This document shows positions 15,913 to 17,425 of a DNA stretch of 17,425 nt, piece after piece. Made by a program: the position numbers and the translations under genes. The stretch is taken from positions 1-17,425 of the forward strand of contig JAQWIP010000018.1 in the NCBI GenBank assembly GCA_029248825.1, given 5' to 3'. Origin of the DNA: Alphaproteobacteria bacterium (lineage in GTDB: Bacteria > Pseudomonadota > Alphaproteobacteria > RS24). Each line of letters opens with the position of its first letter. The stretch's first letter is position 1. A model generated the notes under the pieces. That model saw only the letters and a list, made by a program, of their open reading frames with translations. It was not told the origin of the DNA and did no database searches.

Positions 15913-16025
15913 TAGGTGCATGAGGCTTACCGATTGAGTTATCTGGGGGTGTCAGTCTCTGGCCAAGCGGGTTCTCGGAAAAACCAAGGTCTCCCGATAA
16001 ACAGCTGAAAGACTATAGAAAATAG
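15913..16025. other. Non-coding stretch without recognisable content
   Basis: Part of a 243-base gene-free interval (15866-16108). All frames are interrupted and I see no gene, tRNA or known RNA family. It is bounded by the hairpin at 15883-15912 and by the terminator at 16026-16057, so a short transcript ending at that terminator is possible. A string resembling a tRNA D-arm (CAATCGGT on the minus strand, about 15935-15942) does not extend to a cloverleaf. Beyond the terminator, 16058-16108 is AT-rich with an imperfect direct repeat (GGTACTAAACTT / GGTGCTAACTAC). Confidence 0.4.
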
Positions 16026-16057
16026 TGGTGAGCCCGGAACTGCTCACCATACTTTTT
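16026..16057 (+). terminator. Rho-independent terminator
   Basis: TGGTGAGC (16026-16033) and GCTCACCA (16042-16049) form a perfect 8-bp stem, extendable by a G-U pair, with an 8-base loop CCGGAACT. It is followed by TACTTTTTATT, giving a T-run on the plus strand. It would end plus-strand transcription 160 bases after the aldehyde dehydrogenase stop. Confidence 0.72.
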
Positions 16058-16108
16058 ATTGTTTAATACCAATATCTTAGTTGTTGATGGTACTAAACTT
16101 GGTGCTAA

Positions 16109-16243
16109 CTACTTTTTACCGCGCCGCGCTTCATCGAGCAGCCAGTCAATGTGTTTGTTCCATAGCACGAACAGCTGCTCTACTTTCTTGTCTATCTGGC
16201 GCAGCCGCTCATCCTGTGTTTCGTTTCGGCTTTTTTGTCTCAG
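16109..16243 (-). pseudogene. Orphan C-terminal coding fragment (about 44 codons, no start codon)
   Basis: On the minus strand a frame opens right after a TAA (16244-16246) and ends at TAG (16109-16111). It encodes about 44 residues that look like a genuine protein end: a charged amphipathic helix (DERLRQIDKKVEQLFVLWNK) followed by HIDWLLDEARRGKK, with hydrophobic residues at heptad-like spacing suggesting a coiled coil. Codons (CTG, CGG, CGC) and G+C are like the core genome and unlike the AT-rich gene upstream. There is no ATG, GTG or TTG near the beginning; only a CTG (16241-16243) that overlaps the stop of the upstream gene. I read it as the remaining 3' end of a gene cut by the AT-rich segment. 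Source gene not recognised. Confidence 0.42.
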
Positions 16244-17109
16244 TTATCTCTAGCGAGATGAGAATAAAAGATTGCAAAAGCTGATAGCAGTTCATCTGAG
16301 TAGCTTTTAAACACCTCTTCATGCCAAACGATATAAGCGTTTAGCGCTTCATCCGTGAAACAAAAGCCTGAAGTAGATTTTTTAACAAACCCCGAACCCA
16401 TGCCTGAGAGTAATGACTGCTTTGCAGAGTTGCGAGAAACATTTAACCGTCGCATTATTTGCGTAATATTAATCATGTCCCCTGATATTGAGGCACTCAT
16501 AAGCAATAAAAGCAAATCGCGATTAAACGTATTTGATATAACCCAAGATGATAAATTCTTCTTTTTTGGTCTTGAGTGCAACTCAACTTTTAACTTGCGG
16601 TCTTGTTTTACGCTCTCCGCTCTGGATAAAATTGACAATTCAAGTGTTTTATCGATTGCCTCCTCGAGGCTTAGGGTTATCGTTCGGGTAGATAAGCTGT
16701 CAAAGGCCTCAGATATCAAACAGGAACTTTCTGAATTTATAGGCCTCCATTCGTTTACATAGCTTAACTTATAAATCTGAAAAAAGTGCTCTGTAATGGA
16801 CATACAATTATTTTCATCCAGTTCAGCAATTCCCAAATCAAGAGCTTCTGTAAGTATTTGTTTGAGAGTGTTTCGAGTTACCGAAATTTCAAAGGCTAAC
16901 TTTTTTTGATTGTATTCCTCTCCAGAGAATCTCTGCGCTAGCAAGACCAGAGCAAAATCACGTCGAGCTCGAGAGTGAAAGCACCAAGACCGCCAGCTTG
17001 TCTGCATACCTGGAAGTCTTAAACCTGCTCGGCCTGTATCATCGGTAAGAAGCGACGCTCGGTAGACAATAAGTGACGCAAAAGCATTATAATATTTGGA
17101 AATTGACAT
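16240..17109 (-). CDS. Unknown protein with two tandem winged-helix-like modules; AT-rich accessory gene
   Basis: 289-residue soluble protein I cannot assign to a named family. Two stretches of about 70 residues can be aligned to each other: one from ARRDFALVLLAQRFSGEEY (about residue 49) to VNEW, the other from NRDLLLLLMSASISGDMIN (about residue 195) to WHEEVF. Each reads as helix, a helix-turn-helix with the recognition-type segments ISVTRNTLKQILTEALDLG and LNVSRNSAKQSLLSGMGSG, then a short beta wing (AELDENN..MSIT / KKSTSG..CFTD). This fits a duplicated MarR-like DNA-binding fold, so transcriptional or replication control is inferred. A Lys/Arg-rich linker (RPKKKN) precedes the second copy. 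TGAGGT at 17117-17121 sets the start. Base composition is far more AT-rich than the rest of the window, indicating horizontal acquisition. Confidence 0.75.
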   Translation of the reverse strand: MSISKYYNAFASLIVYRASLLTDDTGRAGLRLPGMQTSWRSWCFHSRARRDFALVLLAQRFSGEEYNQKKLAFEISVTRNTLKQILTEALDLGIAELDENNCMSITEHFFQIYKLSYVNEWRPINSESSCLISEAFDSLSTRTITLSLEEAIDKTLELSILSRAESVKQDRKLKVELHSRPKKKNLSSWVISNTFNRDLLLLLMSASISGDMINITQIMRRLNVSRNSAKQSLLSGMGSGFVKKSTSGFCFTDEALNAYIVWHEEVFKSYSDELLSAFAIFYSHLARDN

Positions 17110-17121
17110 GAAACAACCTCA

Positions 17122-17148
17122 AACACTTATGCGGGTTTTACTAGTGTT
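17122..17148. promoter_or_regulatory. Inverted repeat before the double winged-helix gene
   Basis: AACACT (17122-17127) and AGTGTT (17143-17148) are perfect 6-bp arms separated by 15 bases, directly upstream of the ribosome-binding site of the minus-strand gene. The centre-to-centre spacing is 21 bases, two helical turns, suited to a dimer or a two-module DNA-binding protein. It could be an autoregulatory operator; no clear -35/-10 pair is visible. Confidence 0.3.
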
Positions 17149-17233
17149 AATTTCTGACAGTTGTAATTTTGGGCCCTCAGAATACCCTAATTTTCTTTGT
17201 AGTATTTTTTGAGAGTAAGTTATAAGTAAATTT

Positions 17234-17422
17234 TTGGCTCATAGCACCACGGGCTTTGTTTTGCTAGCAGCTGCCGCGTTTGCACAATCCAGCCAACCGG
17301 ATGGTAAAGATGGTGTTGCGATGAATATTATCGCAGGCTTTTTAGGTGACACTGCCAAAACAGTCGAAAAAAACTACCTACATTTGTCGCCAGATTACCG
17401 TCGCCAAGCAGTCGATAGGTAG
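17234..17422 (+). pseudogene. Tyrosine recombinase (phage-type integrase) C-terminal remnant
   Basis: The last part of this frame reads GVAMNIIAGFLGDTAKTVEK then NYLHLSPDYRRQAVDR and stops at TAG 17420-17422. This is the C-terminal end of a tyrosine site-specific recombinase: the helix before the active site (IAGFLGD, where many have LGH), the nucleophile in KNYLHLSP (Tyr 48 of the frame), and a usual final RRQAV segment. Upstream of about 17309 the match is lost: the conserved HxxR and other catalytic residues are not found, and the frame opens only about 25 codons earlier. So the gene is truncated or rearranged rather than complete. Its position next to the AT-rich foreign gene marks the region as the remains of an integrated element. 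Confidence 0.62.
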
Positions 17423-17425
17423 TTG

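Noticed and set aside
15925..15965. tRNA-like D-arm on the minus strand (ACTCAATCGGTAAG)
   Set aside because: No matching acceptor, anticodon or T stems could be found around it; probably chance.
16355..16762. 135-codon open frame on the plus strand inside the AT-rich region
   Set aside because: It is antisense to the 289-aa gene, whose own protein shows an internal duplication and a ribosome-binding site; the plus-strand product has no recognisable pattern.
16026..17422. Defence or toxin-antitoxin system in the accessory end
   Set aside because: Only one complete gene is present, with no nuclease, toxin or other effector motif; nothing supports a defence role.

Overview
The window looks like chromosome of a marine-type alphaproteobacterium of moderate G+C content. 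Evidence for this is the phosphotransferase/DUF6285 pair, a DmdC-type acyl-CoA dehydrogenase, a tandem glmU-glmS, and Gly/Ala-rich coding with GGC/GCC/GCG preference. I cannot place it below class. About 90 percent is ordinary, densely packed core and catabolic coding sequence. The last 1.2 kb (about 16,240 to the end) is different: AT-rich, with an unknown regulator-like gene beside a decayed integrase end.

Layout. At 151-1568 (+) an APH-fold phosphotransferase overlaps a DUF6285 protein by one base, followed by a 32-residue lipoprotein gene (1632-1730, +). From 7827 down to 1737 everything is on the minus strand: a 590-residue acyl-CoA dehydrogenase, then a tight run glmU, glmS, a four-helix membrane protein, a 76-residue helical protein and a DCC-family thioredoxin-like protein. 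glmU and glmS are one base apart, and the last two genes overlap by one base, so these five are probably one transcription unit making UDP-GlcNAc plus small accessory proteins. Divergent from the dehydrogenase are a ferric-reductase-like membrane protein and a crotonase (7923-9247, ATGA overlap). A 23-bp palindrome lies between the two divergent starts.

From 9308 to 15865 there is transport and oxidation: a SulP anion transporter carrying STAS and cyclic-nucleotide-binding domains, a convergent GPH-family (MFS_2) sugar:cation symporter, and a GntP-family permease followed by an NAD(P)-dependent aldehyde dehydrogenase. The intergenic regions before gntP and before the aldehyde dehydrogenase share an 11/12 match motif of LacI-family operator type in opposite orientations, which suggests co-regulation.

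From 15866 to 16108 there is no gene: a strong hairpin behind the aldehyde dehydrogenase, about 100 unexplained bases, and a good intrinsic terminator. Then come a G+C-richer orphan C-terminal coding fragment (minus), an AT-rich gene for a protein with two tandem copies of a winged-helix-like module (minus, 289 aa), and the C-terminal end of a tyrosine recombinase at the right edge. I read this end as the edge of a small integrated element or its remains. I see no defence system, CRISPR array, tRNA, rRNA or intact insertion sequence. The double-winged-helix gene is the only candidate for something undescribed.
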